Positions 11,686-21,402 of a stretch of 64,000 nt of DNA are shown here, piece after piece. The stretch is taken from NCBI RefSeq assembly GCF_029931775.1, contig NW_026612052.1, positions 248,001-312,000 on the forward strand, given 5' to 3'. The notes under the pieces are model-generated. The model saw only the letters and a program-made list of their open reading frames with translations, had not been told where the DNA came from and searched no databases. The translations under genes were made by a program, and so were the position numbers. The number at the start of each line of letters is the position of its first letter. The first letter of the stretch is position 1. Origin of the DNA: Euleptes europaea (lineage: Eukaryota > Chordata > Lepidosauria > Squamata > Sphaerodactylidae).

Positions 11686-12630
11686 ATGGATATACACCAG
11701 AGAAATCAATCAGTAGTCAAAGAATTTATTCTCCTGGGGTTTGGGGACAGCAGTGATTTTCAGATCCTTCTCTTCTTTGTATTTCTGGTGATCTACATTG
11801 TCACCATGGCTGGGAACCTGCTGATCATTGTCTTAGTTGCAGCTGATTGGCATCTTCACACCCCCATGTATTTCCTCCTGGGAAATCTGTCTTGCTTAGA
11901 TACTTGCTACGTCTCCACCATTTGGCCCCGGATGCTCGACAGTTTCCTGACTAGGAACCGATCCATGTGGGTGAATTCATGTTTTGTGCAATTATATTTC
12001 TTTGGGGGCTTGGCTACAGCAGAATGTTATCTCCTTGCAGCCATGTCTTATGATCGTTACCTAGCAATATGCAAACCATTGCATTATGCAACACTTATGG
12101 ATGTCAGATTCTGCTTGCAGTTAGCGAGTGGTTCTTGGATCATTGGGTTCATGGTCAACTCAGTAACAACCTATTTTATGACTCACTTGGTATTCTGTGG
12201 GCCTAACATCATTGACCATTTCTTCTGTGATTTTTCACCACTACTTCAACTGTCCTGCAGCAGCACCCTCAACACCCAGCTGCTGATCTTTATTCTGTCA
12301 GCTCTGTTTGGATTGTTCCCTTTTCTTTTAACCCTCATTTCCTACAGCTGCATCATAGATACCATTTTAAAAATCCCATCCTCTGTTGGGAGGAAGAAGG
12401 CATTTTCTACCTGCTCATCGCATCTCACTGTGGTTACTCTCTTTTATGGAACTATAATAATTGTTTATGTGGTACCCAAAAACAACATGCTCAGAGAACT
12501 GAACAAGGTCTTCTCAGTCTTCTACACTCTCTTGACTCCCTTGGTAAACCCTTTTGTGTACAGTCTGAGAAATAAAGACATTAAACAAGCTTTGAAAAAA
12601 ACTGTCCGACATTGTGTTGGTTCATCATAA
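11686..12630 (+). CDS. Olfactory receptor (OR-C), class II, 11A1-like, intact
   Basis: A 314-residue odorant receptor. NQS glycosylation site at residue 7; LHTPMY at 57-62; MSYDRY at 120-125; ATAECYLLAAM in TM3; FCGPNIIDHFFCDF in the second extracellular loop; KKAFSTCSSH in the third intracellular loop; TPLVNPFVYSLRNKDI in TM7. The ATG lies in a good context (cccATGG), 18 bases after a plausible acceptor (tcttttgtattttccag, ending at 11667). The expected Gly-Asp of the TM2-TM3 loop (FLTGDRT in relatives) is FLTRNRS here. No stop or frameshift. Confidence 0.95.
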   Translation: MDIHQRNQSVVKEFILLGFGDSSDFQILLFFVFLVIYIVTMAGNLLIIVLVAADWHLHTPMYFLLGNLSCLDTCYVSTIWPRMLDSFLTRNRSMWVNSCFVQLYFFGGLATAECYLLAAMSYDRYLAICKPLHYATLMDVRFCLQLASGSWIIGFMVNSVTTYFMTHLVFCGPNIIDHFFCDFSPLLQLSCSSTLNTQLLIFILSALFGLFPFLLTLISYSCIIDTILKIPSSVGRKKAFSTCSSHLTVVTLFYGTIIIVYVVPKNNMLRELNKVFSVFYTLLTPLVNPFVYSLRNKDIKQALKKTVRHCVGSS

Positions 12631-12967
12631 GCATCACTTCCTTGTTTTCCTTTTGCTTCTCATGGGAACATTATTTTCAAAATGTCACAAATGCCATGTA
12701 ATAACCAGTTGCTTTTATGTGGATGAAAGTCAATGGTTTGTAATGTCTTAATCTTAAAGCATTTTTTATTTGTACACCTCAATTCTAAATAGGAGCAAAG
12801 TTTCTAGGAAGCACGTTTAGGGCTGCAGCCACAGAGATTGGTATCATTATAAAACCCTACTTCAGGATTATGTTAGTTAACCAAAATGGAAACCAAAAAC
12901 TGGATTAGATAAACTCTAGAAAGCTGGATTAGATAGACTTCTTACATTGTTAGTAGAGCAATGAGCA

Positions 12968-13168
12968 TATGAACACATGAAGCTGCCTTTTACTGAACCA
13001 GACCACTGGTCCATCAAAGACAGTATTGTCTACTCAGGCTGACAGGGAATCTCCAGGATCTCAGGCAGAAGTCTTTCACCTACTACCTGATCCTTTCAAA
13101 TGGGATTGGACCTGCGACCTTCTGCATGCTAACCAGAAGCTCTACTTCTGAGCTGCAACACTTCACCA
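12968..13168 (-). repeat. tRNA-Ala-like SINE
   Basis: Antisense to the squamate SINE whose 5' end is a tRNA: the right end reads gaccttctgcatgctaacca then gctctacttctgagctgcaa, i.e. on the minus strand ctcagaagtagagc as A box and a tgcatgc anticodon-loop-like segment; the left end is gaacacatgaagctgccttt. The identity is from memory of common lizard SINEs. Confidence 0.65.
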
Positions 13169-13254
13169 TAATGAAGTTGTCCTGACGTGCAATTCCATAT
13201 ATTCACTCAGAGCTTGTCACAAACAACTGGCAGGGGGAAGGTAGGCCTCCTACC

Positions 13255-13467
13255 TAGGGTTGCCAGCTCTGAGTTGGGAAATACCTGGAGATTTGAGGAT
13301 GGAGTCTGAGGAGGGTGGGGTTTGGGGAGGGGCTTCAGTGGGGTCCAATGCTTATAGAGTCCACCTTCTGAAGTGGCCATTTTCTCCTGGTGAACTAATC
13401 TGTTGCCTGGGGATCATTTGTAATCCCAGGAGATCTCCAGCTCCCCACCTGGAGGTTGGCTACCCTA
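13255..13467 (+). mobile_element. hAT-like miniature element with 8-bp target duplication
   Basis: It begins tagggttgccagc and ends gttggctacccta, imperfect terminal inverted repeats. It is flanked by ctcctacc on both sides (13247-13254 and 13468-13475). An 8-bp duplication with short inverted ends is the hAT hallmark. No transposase; non-autonomous. Confidence 0.8.
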
Positions 13468-13827
13468 CTCCTACCTGTTACCAGCAGCTCCACATGGAAG
13501 AACCACTTGAGCACCTCCAAAACTCTGCTATTCAAGAAGAACATATACATTCCCCACAAAAAGGGAAACAGTCTGGGATATTCAGAGCTCCTCTGTAGGA
13601 TGTAATTTCTGAGTATCATATTTACTTTGTGTGTGTGGTGCTTCTCAATCCATTGAAGTCAGGATTGCCATTTTCAGCTGGCCCCTTTATCTGTGCAGTT
13701 AGCAGCCATTTAACCTGCATCAATTATCAAGCATCAATTGTTGATGAAAAACTTCATCTGCAAGTTTCTGCATATTGTGCAGTTGTGAAGGACGCAAGAG
13801 CAATCTAGGCAGTTTTGTTTTGTTTTG

Positions 13828-14068
13828 TGAGGCGGTGTAGTTAAGACTGGTGGACTCTAATCTGACGAAGCAGGTTGGTTTCCCCACTCCTACACATGAA
13901 GCCTGCTGGGTAACCTTGCGCCAGTCATCGTTCTCTCAGAACTCTCTCAGCCCCACCTACCTCACAAGGTGCTTGTTGTGGGGAGAGGAAGAGACTGATT
14001 GTAAGCCACTTTGAGACTTCTTAAGATAGAGAAAAGTGGGGTATAAAAAACAACTCTTCTTGTTGTTC
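13828..14068 (+). repeat. Sauria-type tRNA-derived SINE
   Basis: Head gcggtgtagttaagactggtgg, middle ccacctacctcacaaggtgc and ttgtaagccactttgagact, tail gggtataaaaaacaactctt followed by cttgttg. A typical squamate SINE with the tRNA-like 5' part and a short pyrimidine tail. Confidence 0.85.
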
Positions 14069-15639
14069 CATTCCTGGCCAATTAGTAACATGAGGTAGGT
14101 TTAAGATAGCCTTTGCATTGGATTTGATTATCCAACATAGATGGTGTTTTCATGCACGACGTTATGTCTAAGATTGTTCATGGAACACACTACATATTCA
14201 CAAAATTGGAATGGCTTTTGAATTGGAATTTTTGGTCGATTCCTAACAGCTTCTCCACTGATAACAAAGAGAGGCAGATGTTTTCTTCCTTTTCTTAAAA
14301 GGCAATGGAACTGATTGTCAGACCTGCATGGACATAAATTATGTGTAACAGGAGCTTTAATAAAGAGGGGGATTGGGCTAGATTTAGCACAAAAAAAGCT
14401 ACCTGGATTCAACCCTCCATAATTGTATCACAAAATACCCATTGATATTCATTTTAAAAATAGACTGAAGTCTTAAAGATAATCAGCATGGTTTAACTCC
14501 ACCTTTTCTTTAGCTGAAATAAATAAGCACTTTTTTTTTTTTGTAATCCACTGAATGCTCTACTGTTGTTGTTGTTTTCCCAGCTGAAGATCCAAGATAT
14601 TTCCAAGTTTACCAGTTTGGCTCAATTACTTTCCAATTAGCTACAACTATATAATGAATTCCTTAGATATTTCTGGTGACCTTTCTTGCACATGACATTG
14701 ACTTAGTACATGAAATATAAAGCCACCAAATGGGAATGTAGATTCTGTTGCAGATCTATAAAGCCATGTTGCTTATCGAATACGCTGCATTTTCTCCTAA
14801 TGCTGAAGGATGTTTTATTCAAGGGACATGAATTACTTCATGACAATATGCACAGCTGAAGGAGTCTGGGCCTTTTAAACAAGTTCTGGGAAAAGCAGTT
14901 GAGAAGATAACATTCTTTCCAGGAAGGTATGCTAAATCATTATTAGAACACAAATCTCATGTGCAATGTATTTATTATGACGGTCAATATCCAAGTAGCT
15001 ACTTGTGCGAGGGGAGATCTCTGATTTCTGCTGACACCTTCCTCCCCCCAACCCCAACCCCCAAAACCTTCCATGCCCTTGATATTCATAAGGTCCTCTG
15101 ATACAAGTGTCTTTGCAGGAGGTTCAGGAGCTAGCAACATAAGGAGTAGGCAGGACACCTGATTGTGGAAGTAGAATTTTGATGATCATTCTCTAGATCT
15201 AAGCCTCTTTCTCAGATAATGTACATCTACAACCAAGGGTTTAAGGGATTAATGGGATTTCGAGAGCTTGTACTTTGCTTAAACATTCCATCACTGGACC
15301 TTTTTGTTTGGAAGAATGTTATTTACATGGAGTTCAAAATGGGTTATAAAAGTTGTCAGTACACTGAATCAAAGATGATGTATGATCCATTGCTCACACT
15401 GATTTTAGCCATCTGTGGTGCACTGGACAGAGGCACATTGACAGTTTGCATGCCAGCTGTGTGCAGATCTATTACTTCTGACTTTCCGAGGCATGTCGAA
15501 TGGCAATGAGGATTATGTTCATTATTCAGTAGTGGGCCTCACCTGACCTGATTGTCCTTATGCAATGCCACTTACATGTTTAAGGCAGCGCCTGCTGTGA
15601 CCCTTGGATTAGAAATGTGTGTCTCCTTTCCTCACCCAA
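14069..15639. other. Intergenic, no gene recognised
   Basis: AT-rich sequence without a supported gene. The phrases gggattgggctagatttagc at about 14369 and cctggattcaac at about 14402 may be ends of the ggttggatcc-type short element. Confidence 0.4.
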
Positions 15640-15893
15640 GAAGAAGAAGAAGAGCTGGTTTTTATACCCTACTTTTCTCTACCTGAAGGAATCTCAAAGC
15701 GGCTTACAATCACCTTCCCTTCCTCTCCCCATAACAGACACCTTGAGAAGTAGGTGGGGCAGAGAGAGTTTGGAGAGAACGGTAGCTAGCCCAAGGTCAT
15801 CCAGCAAGCTTTGTGCAGAGAAGTAGGGGATGAAACCCGGTTCTCCAGATTAGAGTCTGCCGCTCTTAACCATCACACTATCCTGGCTCTCAT
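15640..15893 (-). repeat. Sauria-type tRNA-derived SINE
   Basis: An antisense copy: gaagaagaagaagagctggt tail at the left, ctcaaagcggcttacaatca, then acccggttctccagattaga and ccgctcttaaccatcacact at the tRNA-like head on the right. Confidence 0.85.
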
Positions 15894-16205
15894 TTTGTAA
15901 TTCTTATTAAAACTAATTTAATAATTTTTATTTCATTTCATTTGACTTCCCTAGAAATTCTTCAAATATTTCCCAGAAGTATCTTTAAAGTTTGCTTTTG
16001 TAGTCCCTGGTAGATGTCAGATATTTGAGACCTTGGTGATTACATTCAAGAAGACTTGCTCAGAAGTTTGGTAGAGAAATCTTTTATTTTACCTATTATT
16101 TGTAATGTTTCTTACAGATTTCCACCCAATATGAATATTTTAAGGATTCGCTGAAATGATTTAAGGCTACCTCCATATTTGTTCTTCCATATCTATCATT
16201 TCAAT

Positions 16206-17186
16206 ATGATAAATGCAATGCCAACCCGAGAAAGGAGGAACCAAACAGATCTCACAAAATTTATCCTCTTGGGATTCAATGATGCGCCTGAATTACAGAT
16301 ATTCTTCTTTGTGATCTTTCTCCTGATCTACACAGTGACGATAGCTGGGAACCTTCTCATAGTGGTGCTTATTGCATGCAATCAGCATCTTCACACCCCC
16401 ATGTACTTCTTCCTGGGGAATCTTTCATGCCTGGAAACCTTCTACAGCACCACCATTCTACCCAGGATGATCACGGCCTTCTTGACGGGCGACAGAACCA
16501 TTCCTCTTTGGGCCTGCTTTTTACAATATTATTTCTTTGGCTCTCTAGTGGGTTCAGAGTGTTATCTACTGGCTGCCATGTCTTATGATCGTTTTTTAGC
16601 CATTTGCAAGCCACTTCGCTATTCAGTCTTCATGAATAATACACTTTGCGTCCAGCTCATGATGACCTCGTGTATAAGCTGTTTTCTACTTAACTCCGTA
16701 ACGACGTATTTGATGTCTCGGTTATCATTCTGTGGCCCTCATGTACTTGACCATTTCTTTTGTGATTTCACCCCAGTGATAATGCTTGCTTGTGAAGACA
16801 CCCAGAGGATGGAATTCATGGCTTTCTTCCTCTCTTCCCTGATAGCTTTTGTTCCATTTCTTTTGACCCTAATTTCGTACAGTTTGATCATCGCCACTAT
16901 TCTGCAAATTCCCTCCACCACTGGTCGACAGAAGGCCTTTTCCACATGTTCCTCCCACCTTACCGTAGTTACAGTTTTCTATGGGACCCTTGTCATTGTC
17001 TACATGTTTCCCAAAAGTGACACACTGAAAGACCTCAACAAAGTATTCTCTGTGTTTTACACGGTTTTAACTCCCATTGTCAATCCCATTGTTTACTGTT
17101 TGAGAAACAGAGAAGTAAAAGAGGCTTTGAATAAGCTTACCAGTCAATTGTGTAATTTTTTTAGGGAGACATGGATCCTGTCATAG
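16206..17186 (+). CDS. Olfactory receptor (OR-D), class II, 11A1-like, intact
   Basis: A 326-residue odorant receptor from the ATG at 16206; a second in-frame ATG at 16218 would give 322 residues. NQT glycosylation site at 12; LHTPMY near 62-67; the TM3 end reads MSYDRF (125-130), with Phe replacing the usual Tyr of the DRY-type motif; FCGPHVLDHFFCDF in the second extracellular loop; QKAFSTCSSH before TM6; TPIVNPIVYCLRNREV in TM7. A plausible splice acceptor (tgtaatgtttcttacag) ends at 16117, leaving about 89 bases of leader in this exon with short upstream ATGs (16131, 16156) that terminate quickly. Otherwise intact. Confidence 0.93.
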   Translation: MINAMPTRERRNQTDLTKFILLGFNDAPELQIFFFVIFLLIYTVTIAGNLLIVVLIACNQHLHTPMYFFLGNLSCLETFYSTTILPRMITAFLTGDRTIPLWACFLQYYFFGSLVGSECYLLAAMSYDRFLAICKPLRYSVFMNNTLCVQLMMTSCISCFLLNSVTTYLMSRLSFCGPHVLDHFFCDFTPVIMLACEDTQRMEFMAFFLSSLIAFVPFLLTLISYSLIIATILQIPSTTGRQKAFSTCSSHLTVVTVFYGTLVIVYMFPKSDTLKDLNKVFSVFYTVLTPIVNPIVYCLRNREVKEALNKLTSQLCNFFRETWILS

Positions 17187-17473
17187 CAGCTGTGGATTAG
17201 AATGAGAAAGAGGTCTCTTCTGATATTGACTCAACAGTTAGAAATTCTCATCCACAGTTTAGATACTTTATTGATGTATTGCATTGTGTGAATGAATAGA
17301 TTCTTGCTGGGTCCAGGATGGTCAATTAGTGATTCCCAGACTAGATCTAACCTCTAAAGCAAGTTTATCTGTACTGTATTTTGACTAACCAGCTCCACTT
17401 GCAAGGGAACTAAGCAATAACTCTGTCTATATTATATAAATTTTATTGTCATATTATTTTAGGCATGGAGGGA

Positions 17474-17695
17474 AGGCAACATGGTATAGTCTGATCTCAT
17501 CAGATCTTGGAAGCTAACCAGGGTTAGTGTTTGGATGGTTAGTATTTGGATGGAAGATCACCAAGGAAGTCCATAGTTGCTATGTAGAGGCAGGCAATGG
17601 CAAACTACCTCTGTTAGCCTCTTGCCTTGAAAAACCCATGAGGGGTCACCATAAGTTGGCTGTGACTTGAAGGTACTTTACACACACACATACAC
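17474..17695 (+). repeat. 5S-rRNA-derived SINE with BovB-like tail
   Basis: The head gtctgatctcatcagatctt and ggaagctaaccagggtta match the 5S rRNA internal-promoter half. The body is gaagatcaccaaggaagtcc and gaggcaggcaatggcaaact. The tail ggtcaccataagttggctgt leads to an actttacacacacac end. Confidence 0.8.
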
Positions 17696-17789
17696 ATCTC
17701 AGACATGTTCTGGAAAGGCAAAGGAGTCTACTGATTATTCAATATTGCACTATCAAACTTATGTTTTTCATCCATGACACTCTTATTAC

Positions 17790-18006
17790 TAGGGTTGCCA
17801 TTCTCCAAGTGGTATTTGGAGATCTCCAAGAATTACAACTTATTTCCAAACTACAGAGATCAGTTCCCCTGGAGAAAATGGCTGCTTTGGAGGGTGGACA
17901 CTATGGCATTATACCCTGCTGAGGTCCCTCCCCTCCTTAAACCCCACCATCCCAGGCACTGCCCCCAAATCTCCAAGAATTTCCCAACTCGGAGGTGGCA
18001 ACTCTA
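17790..18006 (-). mobile_element. hAT-like miniature element
   Basis: Bounded by tagggttgccattctcc and gaggtggcaactcta; flanked by cttattac and cctattgc, 6 of 8 positions alike, consistent with a decayed 8-bp target duplication. Internal phrases match the family copy at 13255 in opposite orientation. Confidence 0.7.
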
Positions 18007-18014
18007 CCTATTGC

Positions 18015-19237
18015 CAGCTTTTCTTGTAGAGTTTATCTATGAATGAGATCAGATCACTTCACACCATCCATTGAGATCTTTAGAAACCCAACTCCTGCCC
18101 CCCATGCTCCAAAACTGCTTTTGCCGACCCTCCTTTTACCCAGAAAAGGTAATATCAAGCTTCTGGGTGGGCATTTTGAGGAGACTAGTCTTCTCACCCA
18201 ATCTGAGTGCAGAAACAAGAAAGCAATATAAGCTTGATCCTTGCTGGCAGTTTCAGCTTCCTGCTCCCCCACCTTGTTGTTTTTGCATGGTGGGACTAGC
18301 TGGTTTCTTTGAGGCCAAGCAGGAATTTTGGGATCCTTTCAGGTTAGCTGTGAAATGGGTCTTATTCACCATTTTCACTTTGCAGAATAGGCAATACTCA
18401 TGTGAACAGACATGCTTTAGACTGGTTAGGTGCTACTGGGATTGGCTGGAACAGTGTCAGTGTTTGTTCAATTTAGGAATGTTTGGTGATCACTGCGAGA
18501 CATGTTAGGATGGGGGAGGGCTTCCTAGACCAGCCTCTCATGGCTTACATGTCAGAGGAATTACAGAGGGGCACCCTCTCAGAGTAAGGGCTTCACAAGT
18601 TTTCACGCTACTGCTTTCCATGATGGGGAGGGGGAGGGTGGTGGAGGAACAGCTCCTCTCAACATATCATTGTATACAGGCAAGGAAAAGCTACACTTGC
18701 ATTGGCACATTGGCTGTGATTTAGTTGAGATCATCTATTTAATAAAGAAATCCCAGTTGAACCCATTTGCTTGTACTGACATCTTTGTTGGTGAGGATGG
18801 GGGCAAATAATGGATCCCAATAATAATAAAGTTGGGGTGTGCAGCATGATGTGTGTACTCCCTAAGCCTGTCTTTCTCCCAAATCTCCCATATGCCATGG
18901 GTGCAGAGAGGTAAGCATCAGGGGTGTGTGTTCGGTAAAGGTGAACTGAAAAATCCGAAATATACCCACATTGCTCTGTCTTTTTCCCAGTACTGTTTAA
19001 CATCTACAGCCAGAAGAAGTCACCCAGAGATTTGGAGTGATATGTCATTGGTATTCTGCTTTTCATTGACTTATGTATGTGTACAACTATTTTTTATATA
19101 GTTTTAGATGTTTTGGGCTGCTGGCTATGTGGGACATTTTGACATTTTCTGGACCCATTTCCATCTGGCTTCGAGTCAGGATTTGAAACAGAGACTGCTT
19201 GGTTGGGGACCTCTATTGAGAACTAGACAGGGGAAAT
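18015..19237. other. Intergenic, no gene recognised
   Basis: Mixed sequence with no receptor motif or known repeat that I can name. Overlapping open frames near 18040-18510 are short and without motifs. Confidence 0.4.
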
Positions 19238-19390
19238 GTGACCCTGATAGTTGTGCTGGATCTCTCAGCAGCCTTTGATACTATCAACCATAGTATCCTA
19301 CTGATCTGCCTTTCAGCACTGGGAGTAAGGGGAACCATATTATGGTGATTTGAGTCCTATCTGGGCATCCTATCTGGTGATTCAATGAAT
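19238..19390 (+). mobile_element. LINE reverse-transcriptase fragment (L2/CR1 group)
   Basis: The frame starting at 19238 reads VLDLSAAFDTINHSILL, then LSALGVRGTILW, then a stop codon, then FESYLG. LDLSAAFDT(I/V)(N/D)H is the conserved palm motif of L2/CR1-type non-LTR reverse transcriptases. Only about 50 codons remain. Confidence 0.75.
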
Positions 19391-19399
19391 TAATGACCT

Positions 19400-19610
19400 C
19401 CACAATATCCTATCGTTAACAGCCTTGCTGAGATCTTGCAAAATAAGGGCCGTGGCTTCTTTCATAGAGTCAATCCATCTCATACTGGGTCTCCCTCTTT
19501 TCCTGCTGCCTTCAACTTTTCCTAGCATTATTGTCTTTTCCAGTGATTCTTGACTTTCATAGTAAGTACGATAGCCTCAGTTTAGTTTCTTTAGCTTCTA
19601 GAGAAAGTTC
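19400..19610 (-). mobile_element. BovB-like LINE 3' fragment
   Basis: Antisense to the coding block seen at 4287-4556: gagtcaatccatctcatact, gggtctccctcttttcctgc, ttgtcttttccagtgattct, matching W(I/M)DSIKE, RKRGRP and SLEKT on the minus strand. An equivalent remnant lies at 43650-43860, supporting the pairing of the OR-E and OR-G surroundings. Confidence 0.65.
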
Positions 19611-20441
19611 AGGCTTGCTTTGAACTAGTAATTACACATTATAGTCTAGTTTCCTTGGGTTCAACTCTCATTCCCCATAGCCACAAGCAGCTACAGGAAC
19701 TGTCTGTTTAAAAATAAAGGACAGTGCAATTGAGCTGAGGAATTCTGACATGGTGGGAGGAAGGACTCTTGCCTTTCTGCCCACACAGTTTTCCTAACCT
19801 TAACCCAATTAGAAATAGCCCAAGAGGGTATCCCCCCCTTTTTTGGCTCCTCCATGTGCATAGAATAATCTCTTGGGGATAAACACACAATTTTTCCATT
19901 AAAATAATTAATTCTCATAGGAATACATGAATGCAGGAAATAAATCATTATTTAATGGCATGGGTAGAGAATGATCCCTGTTGCTTGCCATTGTTTATGA
20001 TAACTATTTAGAGATTTGTGACCTTCTTCACTATTCACAAAAGTACAATGTTTACAATAAAAAAGCATCAGCGGTTTTTCTCTTTGACTAGATAATAAAA
20101 TATCTGCTATCTCAATTCTCATTTTCACACCAGTAATAAATACTTTATCCAATAAATATCAAATATTGCTTTGAAACAAAAGTAGCTGCAATACAACCTA
20201 TCCCTACAACAATCATATGATGTTGAAAGTTGATTCATGGATGAATCTACAGATGCATAAAGAGGATTTTGGAAGAAACTGGACTTTTGCTCTTACTCCA
20301 TTCCATTATACCATCACTAGTAAAGCTGAAAATCCAGGTAAATAAATTTAATGGAACTTATTATAGGAACGTACAAAAATTGTGCCACACTGTAGATTTT
20401 ATTCCAGACCAGTTTAATCTTAACTCTACACCTCCAACAAA

Positions 20442-21389
20442 TCACTTGGAAATCCAACATTTGTTTACAACTCTCCTTAAAGCTTTTTTAACCTCTTTAT
20501 TTCTTAGGCTATAGATAAGGGGATTAATTAGAGGGGTTAAGACTGTGTAGAAGACAGAGAAGACCTTGTCCACTTCTCTCAGAGCTTCTTTATTTGGTAG
20601 CGCATAAACAAATATCAACGAACCATAAAATACGGAAACTACAATGAGGTGGGAAGAACAGGTGGAAAAGGCCCTTTTTTTCCCATCTGAAGATGGGATT
20701 TGTATAATGGCAGAAATGATAGACACATAAGAAAGCAAGATCAGAAGACATGGAGGAATGGTATCTATGACAGTGACTGTGAGTCCCACCAGTGTCACCA
20801 AAGTTGTGTCACTGCATGACAGGTTAATCACTGGTGTGAGGTCACAAAAGAAATGATCAATTTCATGGGGACCACAGTACTTCAGCTGTGACACCAAACT
20901 GATTAGTAAAGTCATAACTGTTATCCCACAAAGCCAAGATGAAGCTGACAACAGAAAGCAGAATCCTCTGCTCATGAGGGTTGCATATTGGAGAGGCTTG
21001 CATATTGCCAAATAACGATCATATGACATTGATGCAAGTAGGTAGCATTCTGCAATCACAAATGTACCAAAGCAATAAAGCTGGATGAAGCAACCCCCAA
21101 CAGAAATGGTTCTGTCCCCTGTCAGAAAGCTGGCCAACATCCTGGGCAGAAGAGTTGAAGTGTAGAAAGTCTCCAAACAGGACAAGTTTCCAAGGAAGAA
21201 GTACATGGGGATGTGAAGGTGATGATCCATGATTACTAACACAATGATGATGATGTTTCCAGCCATGGTCATACTGTAGATTATTAGGAAAACCAAGAAG
21301 AGAGGAATCTGAAGTTCAGGGGCATTCCCAAATCCGAGAAGGATAAATGCAGCTATTGCCGTTTCATTGACTGTCTCAATATGCTCCAT
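20442..21389 (-). CDS. Olfactory receptor (OR-E), class II, 11A1-like, intact
   Basis: A 315-residue odorant receptor, first of four close relatives (E-H). NET glycosylation site at 8; LHIPMY at 59-64, a Thr-to-Ile change of the usual LHTPMY shared by E-H; MSYDRY at 121-126; conserved Cys100; YCGPHEIDHFFCDL in the second extracellular loop; KRAFSTCSSH before TM6; TPLINPLIYSLRNKEV in TM7. Open sequence continues upstream of the ATG, but on the minus strand a splice acceptor (taattcactttcag) ends 11 bases before ATGGAGCATATT, so translation should begin at MEHIE (21389). The neighbours are V2R-1 on one side and the four plus-strand ORs on the other. Confidence 0.95.
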   Translation of the reverse strand: MEHIETVNETAIAAFILLGFGNAPELQIPLFLVFLIIYSMTMAGNIIIIVLVIMDHHLHIPMYFFLGNLSCLETFYTSTLLPRMLASFLTGDRTISVGGCFIQLYCFGTFVIAECYLLASMSYDRYLAICKPLQYATLMSRGFCFLLSASSWLCGITVMTLLISLVSQLKYCGPHEIDHFFCDLTPVINLSCSDTTLVTLVGLTVTVIDTIPPCLLILLSYVSIISAIIQIPSSDGKKRAFSTCSSHLIVVSVFYGSLIFVYALPNKEALREVDKVFSVFYTVLTPLINPLIYSLRNKEVKKALRRVVNKCWISK

Positions 21390-21402
21390 AGTTTCAATCA
21401 CT
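21390..21402 (-). promoter_or_regulatory. Splice acceptor and leader of OR-E, conserved in OR-F, G and H
   Basis: On the minus strand cactttcag is followed by 11 bases of leader and then ATGG. The same arrangement occurs at OR-F (AG at 39674-39673), OR-G (45442-45441) and OR-H (61257-61256), always 11 or 12 bases before the ATG. This fixes the start and shows that the gene structure was duplicated with its intron edge. Confidence 0.7.

Noticed and set aside
17474-17695. 5S rRNA genes
   Set aside because: The 5S-like parts here and at seven other places are only the promoter half, diverged, and joined to a SINE body and tail, some with target duplications.
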